Assembly (NCBI RefSeq): GCF_027942865.1
Contig: NC_134517.1
Coordinates: forward strand, 17,800,009 to 17,864,008
DNA: 64,000 nt
Direction: 5' to 3'
From: Odontesthes bonariensis
Taxonomy: Eukaryota > Chordata > Actinopteri > Atheriniformes > Atherinopsidae
Below, piece after piece: positions 63,700 to 64,000 of the stretch. Numbering within the stretch: the first letter of the stretch is position 1; every line of letters begins with the position of its first letter. The position numbers and the translations under genes were made by a program. The notes beneath the pieces are model-generated. The model worked only from the letters and a program-made list of their open reading frames with translations, was not told the origin of the DNA and did not search any database.

Positions 63700-64000
63700 C
63701 TGCAGAGGGGAGAGAGCGGCAGGTTGTGATTTAGAGACGGACGCGGGATTAAATAAACCTAATGGGCGTGGCCTCACTGACTTTGCTCTTATGCAAACGC
63801 ATTGTGTCCTCATTACAACAATGTTGTATTCATCTTCATTTGCTAATCAAATCATCTAGCCTTATTCTAAAAGTCTGATCTGGTCCTCCATATGCATTTC
63901 ACTCCCGAGTATGTCTGTCCCTTCAAACAATTAAACGCAAGCACACGGTCTTCTAATTATTAGATAATCCTGATCACGGTTGGAGAGTAGTCTTTTATTC
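63700..64000 (-). other. pou2f1 intron (partial)
   Basis: This is sequence upstream of the terminal exon acceptor on the minus strand. The overlapping open frames on both strands are shadows of the exon or chance. No feature was seen. Confidence 0.6.

Overview
This window is vertebrate nuclear DNA, almost certainly from a ray-finned (teleost, probably percomorph) fish. Genes are split into short exons with GT-AG introns, intergenic and intronic DNA is AT-rich with long A/T tracts and CA/CT/TA microsatellites, and the dispersed repeats are of fish type. Protein similarity was judged by eye from remembered family sequences; no search was run.

Layout. (1) 1-319, + strand: last exon of a METTL21-family lysine methyltransferase. 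(2) 1498-5367, -: grk1 (rhodopsin kinase), complete, 7 coding exons, 561 aa. (3) 8913-15397, -: tfdp1 (DP-1, E2F partner), complete, 11 coding exons, 413 aa, with its promoter region up to about 17.8 kb. (4) 21951-26497, +: dcun1d2 (DCN1-like cullin neddylation factor), complete, 7 exons, 259 aa. (5) 29232-35263, +: grtp1 (TBC-domain RabGAP), complete, 8 exons, 349 aa. (6) 40588-45314, -: a lamp1-type lysosomal membrane protein, 6 exons, only 253 aa with one luminal LAMP domain. (7) 49717-56516, +: cd247 (CD3 zeta), 8 proposed exons, 152 aa. (8) 63431-63699, -: terminal coding exon of pou2f1 (Oct-1), whose 3' UTR probably fills most of 57-63.4 kb.

Synteny. From memory, genes 2-6 match the human 13q34 group (GRK1, TFDP1, DCUN1D2, GRTP1, LAMP1), while cd247 and pou2f1 match the tail-to-tail pair at human 1q24. 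The window therefore appears to carry a lineage-specific junction between two ancestral blocks, inside 45.3-49.7 kb. The genes are not a functional cluster: they serve phototransduction shut-off, cell-cycle transcription, neddylation, Rab regulation, lysosome membrane, T-cell receptor signalling and POU transcription.

Non-genic DNA holds a palindromic TTAA-flanked foldback element (32662-33303), two copies of one short inverted-repeat element related by an internal deletion (36134-36792 and 51651-51757), a decayed Tc1/mariner-like copy (about 31.8-32.35 kb), an L2-like LINE 3' fragment (41022-41505), tRNA-derived or SINE-like fragments, and a perfect 20-bp-arm hairpin at 50067-50110. I saw no CRISPR array, prokaryotic gene, tRNA or rRNA gene. 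I did not find a wholly new system. The most unusual points are the single-domain LAMP1, a CD3 zeta with one complete ITAM, a GC-AG intron that is in frame and stop-free, and a probable bidirectional NRF1/ETS promoter at dcun1d2.
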